55,667 bases of DNA from Acidimicrobiaceae bacterium (GCA_002709645.1 PAQG01000045.1:1-55667), one strand, 5' to 3'; shown: positions 16,551 to 25,681, counted from the stretch's first letter. The notes: generated by a model from the letters alone, not told the origin. Program-made: numbers and translations.

Positions 16551-17204
16551 ATGGAAATTGGTATTGTAGGTGGAACTGGACCAGCAGGACGAGGTTTAGC
16601 TTTAAGATTAGCTTCCCTAGGGTATGACGTAGCGGTTGGTTCAAGGTCATATGGACGGGCAGCTGAAATAATTGACGATCTCAACGAAGTATGGGGAGAT
16701 AAAGGCTATTTGCTAACTGGTGTAAGTAACGAGGAAGCAGCGTTAGCAGATACTATTGTACTCGCTACACCTTGGGACTCATGTGCTCCAACAGCCAAGG
16801 CTCTTAAGAAGCAATTAGAAGGAAAACTTGTTATTTGTATGGCTAATGCTTTGGCGAGAGTCGGGAACGAATTCCATGCCTTATATCCTCCGCGAGGCTC
16901 AATAGCAGCCGATGTTCAAGCAGCAATCCCAGGATCAAGAGTATCTATGGCATTTCAACATCTCCCTGCGAAAGAACTTGGCGAGATTGAAACACCAATG
17001 GAAGGCGACGTTCTCGTCTGTGCGGATGAACAATCTGCCATTGATGAAACTATAGCAATTGTAAACAAGATGAATAACCTTAGAGGTCTTGACTGTGGCA
17101 GCCTAGCTAATGCCGCTCCGGTGGAAGCTTTTACCGCTGTTCTCTTACAATTGAACAAACTATACAAAACAAGGTCATCTGTTAGCATCATTGGGCTTGA
17201 ATAG
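16551..17204 (+). CDS. fno: NADPH-dependent F420 reductase (F420:NADP+ oxidoreductase)
   Basis: This 217-residue enzyme exchanges hydride between NADPH and the deazaflavin cofactor F420. The N-terminal Rossmann fold is MEIGIVGGTGPAGRGLALRL, with GSRS after strand 2 binding the NADP phosphate, followed by ATPWDSCAPTAKAL and a C-terminal domain with AFQHLPA and GSLANAAPVEAFTAVLLQLN, as in NpdG/Fno proteins. It implies F420-dependent enzymes elsewhere in the genome. The start at 16551 matches both the fold and the upstream -10. Confidence 0.88.
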   Translation: MEIGIVGGTGPAGRGLALRLASLGYDVAVGSRSYGRAAEIIDDLNEVWGDKGYLLTGVSNEEAALADTIVLATPWDSCAPTAKALKKQLEGKLVICMANALARVGNEFHALYPPRGSIAADVQAAIPGSRVSMAFQHLPAKELGEIETPMEGDVLVCADEQSAIDETIAIVNKMNNLRGLDCGSLANAAPVEAFTAVLLQLNKLYKTRSSVSIIGLE

Positions 17205-17278
17205 ATTGCAAACTAGTTGAGAAGCTAAGGGCGCTACACTTTCCTCAAACTGCAGAGCAGCGGGCTATAGAACTTACG

Positions 17279-18421
17279 ATGAGACTTTTCAACACGGCAA
17301 CAAATACAATTGATACCTTTCAACCAAATCAAACTGTCAAAATCTATACATGTGGAATAACACCATATGATGCCACCCACATCGGCCATGCAGCTACATA
17401 CCTCGTATATGACGTGCTCCAACGGAGACTTAGGGATTTGGGTTACGAGACACAATGCGTCAGAAATATCACCGATGTAGATGATGACATTCTCCGCAAA
17501 GCAAGAGAATTAGGGGTTCATTACCTTGACTTAGCTGCGAAGGAAACAGCTCGCTTCGATAGCGATATGAAGGCGCTTGAAATGATCCCTTCCTGGAGCG
17601 AACCAAGAGCAACTTCAGCAATTGCGGAAATACGAAATTTCATAGGCCAATTACTTGAAAAAGGAAACGCCTATCAAATAAACGGATCTGTTTATTTTGA
17701 TATTACTAAAGCGAGTAATTTCGGTGATTTAAGTGGTTTAAAAAGAGATGAGATGATAGCGCTTGCTGCTGAAAGAGGAGGAAATCCCAGCGACCCGCAG
17801 AAACACGATCCTTTAGATTTTGTGCTGTGGCAACCATCACTTCAAGATGAGCCATCTTGGGAAAGCAGATGGGGTCCTGGACGCCCCGGTTGGCATGTGG
17901 AATGTTCTGTACTGGCTATGCGTGATTTGGAATCAGAAACAATAGATCTTCATGGTGGTGGAGCTGATCTAATTTTCCCTCACCATGAATGCGAACGTGT
18001 TCAATCAGAAGCAGTTACAGGCAAACCTTTCGTTCGGCATTGGGTGCATCAAGCAATGGTAGAGATGGAAGGTGAGAAGATGTCAAAATCATTGGGAAAC
18101 CTTATCTTCGTATCTGATTTAAGAAAAAAATATGATCCGAGAGCTATTAGGCTCGGGGTCGTCGCTCACCACTACCGAACTCCTTGGTCTTGGGATAATG
18201 AGATAATGCCTCAAGCGAAAGAAAGATTACAAAAGTGGATTTCGGCTGGATCAGGTAGTTACGGGATAGAAGAAGTTCGCGATTGCCTTGATAACGATTT
18301 AGATACCCCTGGCGCTATTGCAGTTATTGACGAATTAGCAGAATCCGGAAATGGGATTTCTGATGCTGCAATGCTGTTGGGAGTTGATGTCGGCCGACCA
18401 TATCAAGTAGAAGAAATTTAA
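17279..18421 (+). CDS. mshC: Cysteine:GlcN-inositol ligase MshC (mycothiol biosynthesis)
   Basis: This CysRS-like class I enzyme ligates cysteine to the amine of 1-D-myo-inosityl-glucosamine, the penultimate step of mycothiol synthesis. The sequence CGITPYDATHIGHAATYL is MshC-specific; CysRS usually has GPTVYD and HIGHAR. Other conserved parts are NITDVDDDIL, RPGWHVECS (zinc ligand region), GGGADLIFPHHECE and EKMSKSLGN. It has 380 residues, a little shorter than the mycobacterial protein, and lacks the CysRS anticodon-binding domain. TATAGA lies seven bases before the ATG, a weaker form of the leaderless pattern. Confidence 0.88.
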   Translation: MRLFNTATNTIDTFQPNQTVKIYTCGITPYDATHIGHAATYLVYDVLQRRLRDLGYETQCVRNITDVDDDILRKARELGVHYLDLAAKETARFDSDMKALEMIPSWSEPRATSAIAEIRNFIGQLLEKGNAYQINGSVYFDITKASNFGDLSGLKRDEMIALAAERGGNPSDPQKHDPLDFVLWQPSLQDEPSWESRWGPGRPGWHVECSVLAMRDLESETIDLHGGGADLIFPHHECERVQSEAVTGKPFVRHWVHQAMVEMEGEKMSKSLGNLIFVSDLRKKYDPRAIRLGVVAHHYRTPWSWDNEIMPQAKERLQKWISAGSGSYGIEEVRDCLDNDLDTPGAIAVIDELAESGNGISDAAMLLGVDVGRPYQVEEI

Positions 18422-18493
18422 GTCGAATAAGAGCTTTAAGAGCATAACGGAGAAGAAGTACGTATATTCCCCGAAATCGTCAGTCCTCATCTG

Positions 18494-18499
18494 TACCAT
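18494..18499 (+). promoter_or_regulatory. Leaderless-type -10 element of thrS
   Basis: TACCAT is followed by ACATTC and the ATG at 18506. No T-box-like leader is visible in the 84 bases after mshC. Confidence 0.5.
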
Positions 18500-18505
18500 A
18501 CATTC

Positions 18506-20446
18506 ATGCCGGAAATCACAGTCATATTGCCAGACGGTTCGAAAAGAACACTCCAAGAAGGGTCAACTGCTGCAGATCTAGCGATGGACATAGGTTCTAA
18601 CCTTGCTAAGGCAGCAATAATCGCCGAAATAAACGGGACTGAAGTTGATCTTCTGACGCCACTTGAGAACGGGTCATCTGTAAATATCATTACAGGTGAT
18701 TCCGAACAAGGATTAGAAACTCTTCGGCACTCAACTGCCCACGTGCTAGCGCAAGCTGTGCTGGATATCTACCCTGAGGCAACATTTGCAATTGGGCCAC
18801 CAATAGAAAATGGTTTTTACTATGACTTTGCAATTCCCAATGATGAAGCCATTAAAGAAGAAACCCTTGAGAAGATAGAAAAAAAGATGAAAGAAATAGT
18901 TGAAGCAGACCAGACTTTCATACGCGGAGAAACAACCGTGAGTGAAGCGTTAACAATGTTTTCTCAACATCCTTATAAATGCGAGATTATTGAAACAGCA
19001 GAAGCTACTGAAGTTGACGATGATGAAATAATTAGTTTTTACCGTAATGGCGATGGTTTCGTTGATCTTTGTCGAGGCCCCCATGTCCCATCCACAGGTA
19101 AATTAGGACATTTTAAACTTATGAGCGTTGCTGGAGCGTATTGGAGAGGTGATGAGAAAAAGCCAATGCTCCAAAGAATCTATGGAACAGCATGGGCTAC
19201 AAAAAAACAATTGAAAGAGCATCTAGAGCGATTAGAAGAAGCGGCAAAACGTGACCATAGAAAATTAGCGAATGAATTGGATCTACTTAGCTTTCCATCA
19301 GAACTTGGGGGTGGCCTAGCAGTATGGCATCCCAAAGGGTCCCAAGTCAGGAAACTTATGGAGGATTACAGTCGGCAGCGGCATGAGGATGGAGGCTATG
19401 AATTTGTCTACACCCCACATATAGCAAATGCAGACCTGTTTAAGACTAGCGGCCATTTGGATTTCTACTCCGAAGGAATGTATCCCCCTATGGAAATGGA
19501 TAATGGTGAGTACTACCCGAAGCCAATGAATTGTCCAATGCACTGCTTGATATATCGATCGGGAACGAAATCGTATAGGGACCTTCCCGTGCGTTTGTTT
19601 GAATTGGGAACCGTCTACCGGTATGAAAGGGCTGGAACTCTACATGGCTTAATGAGAATACGAGGATTTACTCAAGATGACGCGCATATTTTTACGACAG
19701 AAGAAGGCCTCGCAGAAGAAATCGGGAATTTGCTTGAATTCGTTATGTCAGTTCTGCAAGCCTTTGGCTTTAAAGATTTTACCTTCAATCTTTCAACTAG
19801 AAATCCGGAAAAGTCAGTAGGGAGCAACGAAATTTGGGATCATGCAACTAGGGCGTTGCAGGAAGCTCTAGAGAGTCATGGACTTCCTTTTAGTACCAAA
19901 ATAGGCGACGCTGCTTTCTATGGACCCAAGATTGATATTGATGTTGCTGATGCCATTGGAAGATCATGGCAACTTTCAACCATCCAGTTGGATTTTAATC
20001 TCCCAGAGAGATTTAATTTACGGTATATAAATTCCGCTGGTGAAAGAAAACGCCCAGTGATGATTCATCGAGCATTGATGGGATCAATTGAGCGTTTCTT
20101 TGGTGTCTTAATAGAACATTACGCCGGAGCATTCCCTTCTTGGCTAGCGCCAGTTCAAGTGTCGGTTTTGCCAGTCGCAGAAGAACACGAAGAGTATGCA
20201 AAAGAAATAATTACAGAGCTTGAAAAAGAAAACTTTCGCGTTCAGTTCGTGAGGGCAGATAACCCATTAGGAAAACGAATTAGGGATGTCAAAACACAAA
20301 AAATTCCGTACGTTCTAGTTGTGGGTAATGAAGACGTTGAAGCCCAAACAATTGGAGTGAACCCAAGAGGCGGTGAAGTTGAGCGAGGAATTCCCATTAC
20401 GGATTTCATTGCAAGACTTACTAAAGAGATTAATGACCAACTATGA
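18506..20446 (+). CDS. thrS: Threonyl-tRNA synthetase
   Basis: At 646 residues it is full length. Domain order: TGS (1-65), editing domain with HSTAHVLAQAV and CRGPH, class II catalytic core with NCPMHC (zinc Cys), RYERAGTLHGLMRIRGFTQDDAHIF, and GAFPSWLAPVQV leading into the anticodon-binding domain. It acts in the cytoplasm charging tRNA-Thr and deacylating Ser-tRNA-Thr. It begins a conserved actinobacterial run (thrS-HIT-pgsA-acyltransferase-pimA) and overlaps the HIT gene by four bases (ATGA). Confidence 0.97.
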   Translation: MPEITVILPDGSKRTLQEGSTAADLAMDIGSNLAKAAIIAEINGTEVDLLTPLENGSSVNIITGDSEQGLETLRHSTAHVLAQAVLDIYPEATFAIGPPIENGFYYDFAIPNDEAIKEETLEKIEKKMKEIVEADQTFIRGETTVSEALTMFSQHPYKCEIIETAEATEVDDDEIISFYRNGDGFVDLCRGPHVPSTGKLGHFKLMSVAGAYWRGDEKKPMLQRIYGTAWATKKQLKEHLERLEEAAKRDHRKLANELDLLSFPSELGGGLAVWHPKGSQVRKLMEDYSRQRHEDGGYEFVYTPHIANADLFKTSGHLDFYSEGMYPPMEMDNGEYYPKPMNCPMHCLIYRSGTKSYRDLPVRLFELGTVYRYERAGTLHGLMRIRGFTQDDAHIFTTEEGLAEEIGNLLEFVMSVLQAFGFKDFTFNLSTRNPEKSVGSNEIWDHATRALQEALESHGLPFSTKIGDAAFYGPKIDIDVADAIGRSWQLSTIQLDFNLPERFNLRYINSAGERKRPVMIHRALMGSIERFFGVLIEHYAGAFPSWLAPVQVSVLPVAEEHEEYAKEIITELEKENFRVQFVRADNPLGKRIRDVKTQKIPYVLVVGNEDVEAQTIGVNPRGGEVERGIPITDFIARLTKEINDQL

Positions 20447-20973
20447 ACACGAGAAGTGGGTCAACCCGAATAGGTAGGATTTGGGCAGGCTGGCGCAGGG
20501 CCTACGTTTCAAATGAGAGAAAAAAACCTCTGTCGGGAAACGAAAGCATTTTTGAAGATCTATTCCTTTCTGATGACCCAGATTTGAAAAAGTATGTTCT
20601 TTGGGAAGGTGACCATTGCGCCGCCATTCTTAATCTGTACCCCTATGTGAGCGGTCATGTGCTTGTCTTGCCTAAACGTGCAGTGCCTAGCCTGCAGCAA
20701 CTGACTGATGAAGAAAGTAACGAACTATGGGAGATAACAAATTTAGCCGTGACCGCAATCACAGAAGCATATAAACCTCATGGAATTAATGTCGGAGTGA
20801 ATATCGGGAAAGCAGCAGGAGCTAGCATTCCAGAGCATTTACATATGCATTGTTTGCCCAGGTGGGAAGGTGACACAACTTTCCTTACTACGGTTGCTGA
20901 GGCAAGAATGATTCCAGAAACACTTTCGTCAAGCTACGAAAGATTAAAAAAACACTGGCCATCACGCGATTAA
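20443..20973 (+). CDS. HIT family hydrolase/phosphorylase (Ap4A phosphorylase-like)
   Basis: This 176-residue histidine-triad protein has the motif HLHMHCLPRW (HxHxH) near residue 145, preceded by NVGVNIGKAAGASIPEH. Its position directly after thrS and before pgsA matches M. tuberculosis Rv2613c, characterised as a diadenosine tetraphosphate phosphorylase; transfer of that activity here is inference. The ATG overlaps the thrS stop. The first 25 or so residues are basic and precede the core fold. Confidence 0.87.
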   Translation: MNTRSGSTRIGRIWAGWRRAYVSNERKKPLSGNESIFEDLFLSDDPDLKKYVLWEGDHCAAILNLYPYVSGHVLVLPKRAVPSLQQLTDEESNELWEITNLAVTAITEAYKPHGINVGVNIGKAAGASIPEHLHMHCLPRWEGDTTFLTTVAEARMIPETLSSSYERLKKHWPSRD

Positions 20974-20996
20974 ACAGTTTTTTTGAAATTCGTAAT

Positions 20997-21002
20997 TAGA
21001 CT
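20997..21002 (+). promoter_or_regulatory. Leaderless-type -10 element before the 21010 gene
   Basis: TAGACT precedes the GTG at 21010 by seven bases, with no Shine-Dalgarno. Confidence 0.4.
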
Positions 21003-21009
21003 CCAGTAG

Positions 21010-21501
21010 GTGAATGAGGTGCCAGAAACTTTTGATTCCCTGCCAGAGGACCTTGAACCTACCTATGGAGCGGATGAGTACCAAATACCAAATACAGAAA
21101 AACGAAAATTAGCTGGATATCTGTACATCGTTACAGGCTTAGTGCTTGTTCTTTTAAGCATTATGTTTGACGACTCACCATTAGTCAATAAAGGGTTTCT
21201 TATCTCGGGAATTTTCATTGTGTTGTTTGGTCTCTACAACTTCTATGCGTCTATACGATGCACGATTGATGAAAGAGAAGCATTGGAGATAGCATCAGAA
21301 TCTGTTGGATTTCAAATTGGTCCAGCTTCAGCGCAACTCATGTGGAGAGGATTCCGGAGCCGACCTGTTTGGCGATTGTTAACGTATTCCTCAGAGGGGA
21401 TTCCATTAACTAGAGCGGTGATACTCATCGATGGATCTTCCGGTAAAGTCCTTGAACAAATAGTTGAAGATAATCCTGAAGAATGGGATAACACTTTCTA
21501 A
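21010..21501 (+). CDS. Two-helix membrane protein of unknown function (163 aa)
   Basis: An acidic N-terminal stretch of about 30 residues is followed by two hydrophobic helices (about 38-53 and 62-80) and a soluble C-terminal domain of about 80 residues containing WRLLTYSSEGIPLTRAVILID, which looks like a small PepSY-like or DUF beta domain but is not recognised with confidence. It sits between the HIT gene and pgsA, where mycobacteria have no extra gene. GTG start; function unknown. Confidence 0.65.
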   Translation: MNEVPETFDSLPEDLEPTYGADEYQIPNTEKRKLAGYLYIVTGLVLVLLSIMFDDSPLVNKGFLISGIFIVLFGLYNFYASIRCTIDEREALEIASESVGFQIGPASAQLMWRGFRSRPVWRLLTYSSEGIPLTRAVILIDGSSGKVLEQIVEDNPEEWDNTF

Positions 21502-21525
21502 AGTCTGTTAAGGGACAAGAGTGAA

Positions 21526-21551
21526 GGGGTAAAAGTGCTAGTCTTACCCTT
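21526..21551 (+). other. Stem-loop in pgsA leader
   Basis: GGGTAA at 21527-21532 can pair with TTACCC at 21544-21549 around an 11-base loop, with one extra G on the 5' side. No run of T follows, so it is not a standard terminator. Its role is unknown. Confidence 0.25.
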
Positions 21552-21585
21552 GTAGAACGCACAAATAGTTGGATGGAGAAAATTC

Positions 21586-22200
21586 GTGTTTGATGGCAAC
21601 TTCCGCACAAATGTTGATCGGGTTCTTGACCCAATAGGAGCTGGCTTATGCCGAATAGGTGTCACCGCAAATGCTTTGACAGTCACCGGAATAGTTCTTT
21701 CTGCAATTGGGGCAGTAGTCATAGGGCAGGGAAAACTTTTCCTTGGCTTTATTTTTCTTATTCTTACAGGGTTACCAGATGCGTTAGATGGTGCAGTAGC
21801 AAAAGCAGCTGGAACATCTTCGGTTCGAGGTGCATTCTTTGATTCATTTAGCGACCGAGTCACAGATATATTTCTCTTCTGTGGGATTGCATGGTACCTA
21901 GCATCAAATGAACCCGGAAGAATCATGATGCTGCCTGTAGCAGTAATGGGGTCAGCCATGCTGATCTCATATCAACGCGCTAAAGCAGAGTCCTTAGGAT
22001 TCGATGCGAAAGGTGGAATTATGGAGCGAGCAGAACGCTTCATTGTGCTGGCATTGGGGCTATTAATAAGTGATTTCCTTATTCCGATATTGTGGGTGAT
22101 GTTAATTCTCACACTATTAACTGTCGTCCAAAGATTTTTGAAAGTATGGAATCAAGCTACGGCACAAATAGAGAATCCAACGGACCTAGAACAACCCTAA
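21586..22200 (+). CDS. pgsA: Phosphatidylinositol phosphate synthase PgsA (CDP-alcohol phosphatidyltransferase)
   Basis: This integral membrane enzyme of 204 residues couples CDP-diacylglycerol to inositol phosphate, the first step toward PI and PIMs. The CDP-alcohol phosphatidyltransferase motif is present from DALDGAVAK through GAFFDSFSDR (Dx2DGx2A...Gx3Dx3D), with the usual Arg after the Ala replaced by Lys. About six hydrophobic helices follow. GTG start with GGAG seven bases upstream. The position next to an acyltransferase and pimA makes the PI-phosphate assignment stronger than glycerophosphate or other alcohols. Confidence 0.88.
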   Translation: MFDGNFRTNVDRVLDPIGAGLCRIGVTANALTVTGIVLSAIGAVVIGQGKLFLGFIFLILTGLPDALDGAVAKAAGTSSVRGAFFDSFSDRVTDIFLFCGIAWYLASNEPGRIMMLPVAVMGSAMLISYQRAKAESLGFDAKGGIMERAERFIVLALGLLISDFLIPILWVMLILTLLTVVQRFLKVWNQATAQIENPTDLEQP

Positions 22201-23115
22201 GTGTCTACCGCAAAGCCTCTCGTTATTCTCTATAGGGCTTTGGCCTCTCTTGTCCAAATCCTGCCGCCGGTACTTGTCACCCCCATTCAGAATTTTGTCG
22301 CACAAATAGTATCTAAAATATCTAAAGACAGGTACTTTCTCGTTAGTAGGCATTTAACTAGGGTTTATGACAAAGCACTTAAAGATAGCGAAACTCATGA
22401 CAAGGTAGGAAAAACATTCCAGACCTATGCGCGCTATTGGGTTGATTCAGCAAGAATGCAAGGACTCTCAGATTCCCAAATTGATGCAGGTTTCACTGTA
22501 GAAGGATTTGAACATATCGAAAATGCTTGGGAAACAGGAGTTGGGCCTATCCTCGCGCTTCCTCACCTAGGTGGATGGGAATGGGCAGGGAGGTGGTTGA
22601 CTTGTCGACCTAACTACGAAGTAACTGTTGTAGTTGAACCGCAAAGGCCAAAGGAGTTATTCGATTTCATGCTCAAATACCGTGAGTCATTTGGGATGAA
22701 TGTAGTTCCGCTGGGTCCAAATGCTGGAAAAGAAGTGATAAGCGCTATCAAACAGAATCATGTCGTATGCCTCCTTTGCGATCGTGACATTGACGGAAAA
22801 GGGGTGAAAGTAAACTTTTTTGGAGAAGAAACAACTATCCCTGCAGGGCCAGCCACACTTGCAATCAGAACCGGTGCGAAAATAATTCCTGTAGCTGTCT
22901 ATCAAAAAAACAAATCGCATCATGCTGTTGTATGCCCTCCTATCTCATCCGAAAGATCAGGAGCGTTAAGAGATGATGTTGTACGAATATCGCAAGATAT
23001 AGTCAACGTCTTCGAATCTCTTATCCGGTCAGAGCCAGAACAATGGCATCTGATGCAACCAAATTGGCCAAGCGATTTGATTGCCCTTGAAGATTTTCGT
23101 AATGGAAGAACTTAA
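22201..23115 (+). CDS. Phosphatidylinositol mannoside acyltransferase-like (LpxL/HtrB family)
   Basis: This 304-residue membrane-associated acyltransferase has the catalytic HLGGWE (Hx4E) motif near residue 120 and LLCDRDIDGKGVKVNFFGEE and GPATLAIRTGAKIIPVAV further on, matching the LpxL/PatA fold. Placed between pgsA and pimA like Rv2611c, it probably acylates a PI-mannoside. GTG is the first codon after the pgsA TAA, with no spacing and no own Shine-Dalgarno, so translation is coupled to pgsA. Confidence 0.87.
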   Translation: MSTAKPLVILYRALASLVQILPPVLVTPIQNFVAQIVSKISKDRYFLVSRHLTRVYDKALKDSETHDKVGKTFQTYARYWVDSARMQGLSDSQIDAGFTVEGFEHIENAWETGVGPILALPHLGGWEWAGRWLTCRPNYEVTVVVEPQRPKELFDFMLKYRESFGMNVVPLGPNAGKEVISAIKQNHVVCLLCDRDIDGKGVKVNFFGEETTIPAGPATLAIRTGAKIIPVAVYQKNKSHHAVVCPPISSERSGALRDDVVRISQDIVNVFESLIRSEPEQWHLMQPNWPSDLIALEDFRNGRT

Positions 23116-23160
23116 TTATTCCTGAAAAAGAAGCGAACCTATTCCGGATCGGCTACCAAT

Positions 23161-24303
23161 GTGAGTATGCGCATTGGCATGATTAGCCCATACAGCCTCA
23201 CAGTACCGGGAGGCGTTCAGAACCAAATCCTATGTTTAGCCAAAGCAGTTAGGAAATTGGGTATAGATGTTAGAGTCCTTGGTCCTTGCGATGGGCCACC
23301 GCCAGAAACTGGAATTACACCATTGGGAAATAGTCTTCCTATGGCTACTAATGGATCTATTGCCCCTTTAGCTCCTGATGCGGCTGCACAACTTAGAGTG
23401 ATTCGGGCTCTTAGAGATGAGCAATTTGATGTCTTGCACGTTCATGAACCACTTGCTCCAGGACCAACTTTAACGGCAATAGTTCTAAAGCAAAGCCCCA
23501 TTGTGGCGACGTATCATCGGTCCGGACATTCAAAGTTTTATGATTATTTCAATCGCCCAGCGAAATGGGCAGCTTCAAGAATAGAAATCAATTGTGCGGT
23601 CTCCGAAGAGGCAGCTAAGACCGCTCGTGATGCACTTGGGGGAGAGTACGAAATCTTGTTCAATGGAATTGATCTTGACCTCTTTCGTAATGATGGTCAA
23701 AGAAAAACCAACCCAACTATTTTTTTTGTTGGAAGGCACGAACCAAGGAAAGGACTCGAAGTCCTAATCCGGTCAATGGGTTATCTGCCTCAGGAGGTAA
23801 ACCTTTGGGTGGCATCAGAAGGTCCTGAAACAAACCGATTGAAAGACCTAGCAAAGGGTGACACGCGAATATCATGGCTCGGAACTATTTCAGATTCCGA
23901 AAAGATACAAAGACTACAAGAGTGCTCAGTGCTCTGCGCCCCCTCCTTAGGTGGTGAATCATTTGGAATTGTATTACTGGAAGCGATGGCGGCAGGGACT
24001 CCAGTAGTCTCTAGTTCAATACCTGGCTATTCCAAACTTGCTCGAGAGGGAGCAGACGCCATCCTTACAAAGACAGGGGATCCTATTTCCCTTTCTGATG
24101 GGTTGCGTCTAGCCCTGTACAATTCTGAGTTGACTAAAGAGATAGTGGATTCTGGAAGAAACCGTGCAGAGCAATTTAGTATGGAAAAACTCGCTAACCG
24201 TTATATAGATGTTTATCAACGAGCGCTTAGTACCGCCCCTTCTGTCCCCTTAGCCAAAGGACGCCAATTTTTCTCTGGAACATTAGACGGCCTTAAGAGC
24301 TAA
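23161..24303 (+). CDS. pimA: Phosphatidylinositol alpha-mannosyltransferase PimA (GT4)
   Basis: This GT-B enzyme moves the first mannose from GDP-mannose to PI on the inner face of the membrane. The N terminus MRIGMISPYSLTVPGGVQNQ is the PimA signature; LHVHEPLAPG holds the catalytic-region His, and GGESFGIVLLEAMAAGTPVV is the Ex7E donor-binding motif. At 380 residues it has family length. GTG at 23161 or ATG at 23167 could be used; the latter gives the mycobacterial-like MRIGM start. Neither has a clear ribosome-binding site. Confidence 0.9.
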   Translation: MSMRIGMISPYSLTVPGGVQNQILCLAKAVRKLGIDVRVLGPCDGPPPETGITPLGNSLPMATNGSIAPLAPDAAAQLRVIRALRDEQFDVLHVHEPLAPGPTLTAIVLKQSPIVATYHRSGHSKFYDYFNRPAKWAASRIEINCAVSEEAAKTARDALGGEYEILFNGIDLDLFRNDGQRKTNPTIFFVGRHEPRKGLEVLIRSMGYLPQEVNLWVASEGPETNRLKDLAKGDTRISWLGTISDSEKIQRLQECSVLCAPSLGGESFGIVLLEAMAAGTPVVSSSIPGYSKLAREGADAILTKTGDPISLSDGLRLALYNSELTKEIVDSGRNRAEQFSMEKLANRYIDVYQRALSTAPSVPLAKGRQFFSGTLDGLKS

Positions 24304-24347
24304 ACTAAATTACAATCATATAGATTTCGCGTTAAAAGAATATTAGT

Positions 24348-24372
24348 TATGCTAAATGAAACACCAAAGGAG
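24348..24372 (+). promoter_or_regulatory. Promoter -10 and ribosome-binding site of lemA
   Basis: TATGCT at 24348-24353 is a candidate -10 and AAAGGAG at 24366-24372 is a strong Shine-Dalgarno six bases before the lemA ATG. This is a conventional leadered start, in contrast to many genes in the window. Confidence 0.4.
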
Positions 24373-24377
24373 CATTC

Positions 24378-24926
24378 ATGGTCTTAATTATCGTCTTGAT
24401 AGTCGTTGTATTACTGCTGCTATTTCTGATTATGCAATATAACGGATTAGTTCGGGCAAGAAATGGTACAGAAAACGCTTGGTCACAAATAGATGTTCAG
24501 TTGCGACGGAGATATGACCTCATTCCAAATTTGGTTGAGACAGTAAAGGGTTATGCAGAACACGAAAGAGAGACACTGGAAGCAGTCGTTGAAGCAAGAA
24601 ACGCTGCCATGGCTGGTCAAAGCATCGCAGAGCAAGCACAAAACGAGAATTTACTAAGCGGAGCTTTGAAATCCCTTTTCGCCCTCTCAGAGGCATACCC
24701 AGACTTGAAAGCGAACGAGAATTTTCTGCAATTACAAGAGGAGCTAGTTAGCACTGAAAGCCGAATAGCATTTGCGCGTCAACACTACAACGATAGCGTG
24801 CTTGGCTATAACAACAGGATTGAAACGTTTCCTTCGAATGTTGTTGCTGGAGCATTCAGTTTCAAACAAGCTGAATTCTTTGAAGCTGAAGATGAAGCCC
24901 AAGGTCCTGTTGAGGTTAATTTTTGA
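24378..24926 (+). CDS. lemA: LemA family protein
   Basis: The 182-residue protein has one N-terminal transmembrane helix (about 2-21) then the helical LemA domain: NGLVRARNGTENAWSQIDVQLRRRYDLIPNLVETV and a later FLQLQEELVSTESRIAFARQHYNDSV. LemA proteins are anchored with the helical domain outside or at the membrane; their biochemical role is unclear but they are often paired with M48 (HtpX/YcaL-like) proteases, as here. Its TGA overlaps the next ATG (TGATG). Confidence 0.92.
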   Translation: MVLIIVLIVVVLLLLFLIMQYNGLVRARNGTENAWSQIDVQLRRRYDLIPNLVETVKGYAEHERETLEAVVEARNAAMAGQSIAEQAQNENLLSGALKSLFALSEAYPDLKANENFLQLQEELVSTESRIAFARQHYNDSVLGYNNRIETFPSNVVAGAFSFKQAEFFEAEDEAQGPVEVNF

Positions 24927-25681
24927 TGGAACCGCACATAGCGGTTAGGCGGTCTTTAGCTATCTTCCTAGCTTGCATAGCATGGGACACAGCTATTCTT
25001 CTTGTGATAGCTTTTCTTGCGGGAGTAGCTTTATATATCGCAATTCCTATTTCTATTTTTGTTGTAGGAACCTATTATCTCGTTACCTATCGACGGATGG
25101 ATCTGAAAATCCTAACGAAAATAAATGCAGAGCCCATTACTGCGGGAAACTTCCCCCGTTTTGAGAACCTGGTTGAAGGTATTTGCGTAGCCCATGGCTT
25201 TCGGCCGCCAGATTTGTTCGTTATACAGGATTCGGCACCGAACATGATTATGGTCGGTCGTAACAGTCTCCATGGAAGACTAGTAGCTACCACGGGCCTC
25301 TTGGACCGAGTAACAAGAGTTGAACTTGAAGGCCTAATAACTCATGAACTTAGTCGTACTCGAAACAGGCTAACTCTGCTCGAAAGCACTGCTGCAGTTC
25401 TTATAGCAAGACCAATGTTCTTTTTGCCAAAATTTGTTGGGAGTATCGCTAAAAAAATCTTCTACCCTTGGGTTGTGGCGGAAACGGATATTCATGCCGT
25501 TCAGATGACACGATACCCAACTGGCCTCGCTGATGCTTTGAGAAGCCTGCACTCAGATGGAAGAGAGCCCACTCACAATCCAAAATTCTGCCGCCATATG
25601 TGGATTCATCCCCCTAAAGACCCTTTAATCACTACTGGGTTTTCAACGATGGACCGAGTTATGGCTTTAGGAGAGTTGTGA
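24926..25681 (+). CDS. M48 family peptidase-like membrane protein with degenerate zinc motif (HELSR)
   Basis: The N-terminal region has two hydrophobic helices (about 10-50), then an M48 domain: PPDLFVIQDSAPNMIMVGRN, ELEGLITHELSRTRN and AETDIHAVQMTRYPTGLADAL. The zinc motif HExxH reads HELSR; the second histidine is Arg (codon CGT at 25355-25357). The third-ligand glutamate (AETDIHA) remains. CAT to CGT is a single transition. The protein may be an inactive partner of LemA or a sequence variant. ATG at 24926 overlaps the lemA stop; TTG at 24923 is an alternative. Confidence 0.82.
   Translation: MEPHIAVRRSLAIFLACIAWDTAILLVIAFLAGVALYIAIPISIFVVGTYYLVTYRRMDLKILTKINAEPITAGNFPRFENLVEGICVAHGFRPPDLFVIQDSAPNMIMVGRNSLHGRLVATTGLLDRVTRVELEGLITHELSRTRNRLTLLESTAAVLIARPMFFLPKFVGSIAKKIFYPWVVAETDIHAVQMTRYPTGLADALRSLHSDGREPTHNPKFCRHMWIHPPKDPLITTGFSTMDRVMALGEL

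Noticed and set aside
18422-18505. T-box or other tRNA-sensing leader before thrS
   Set aside because: Only 84 bases, no T-box sequence or terminator, and a leaderless-type -10 just before the ATG.
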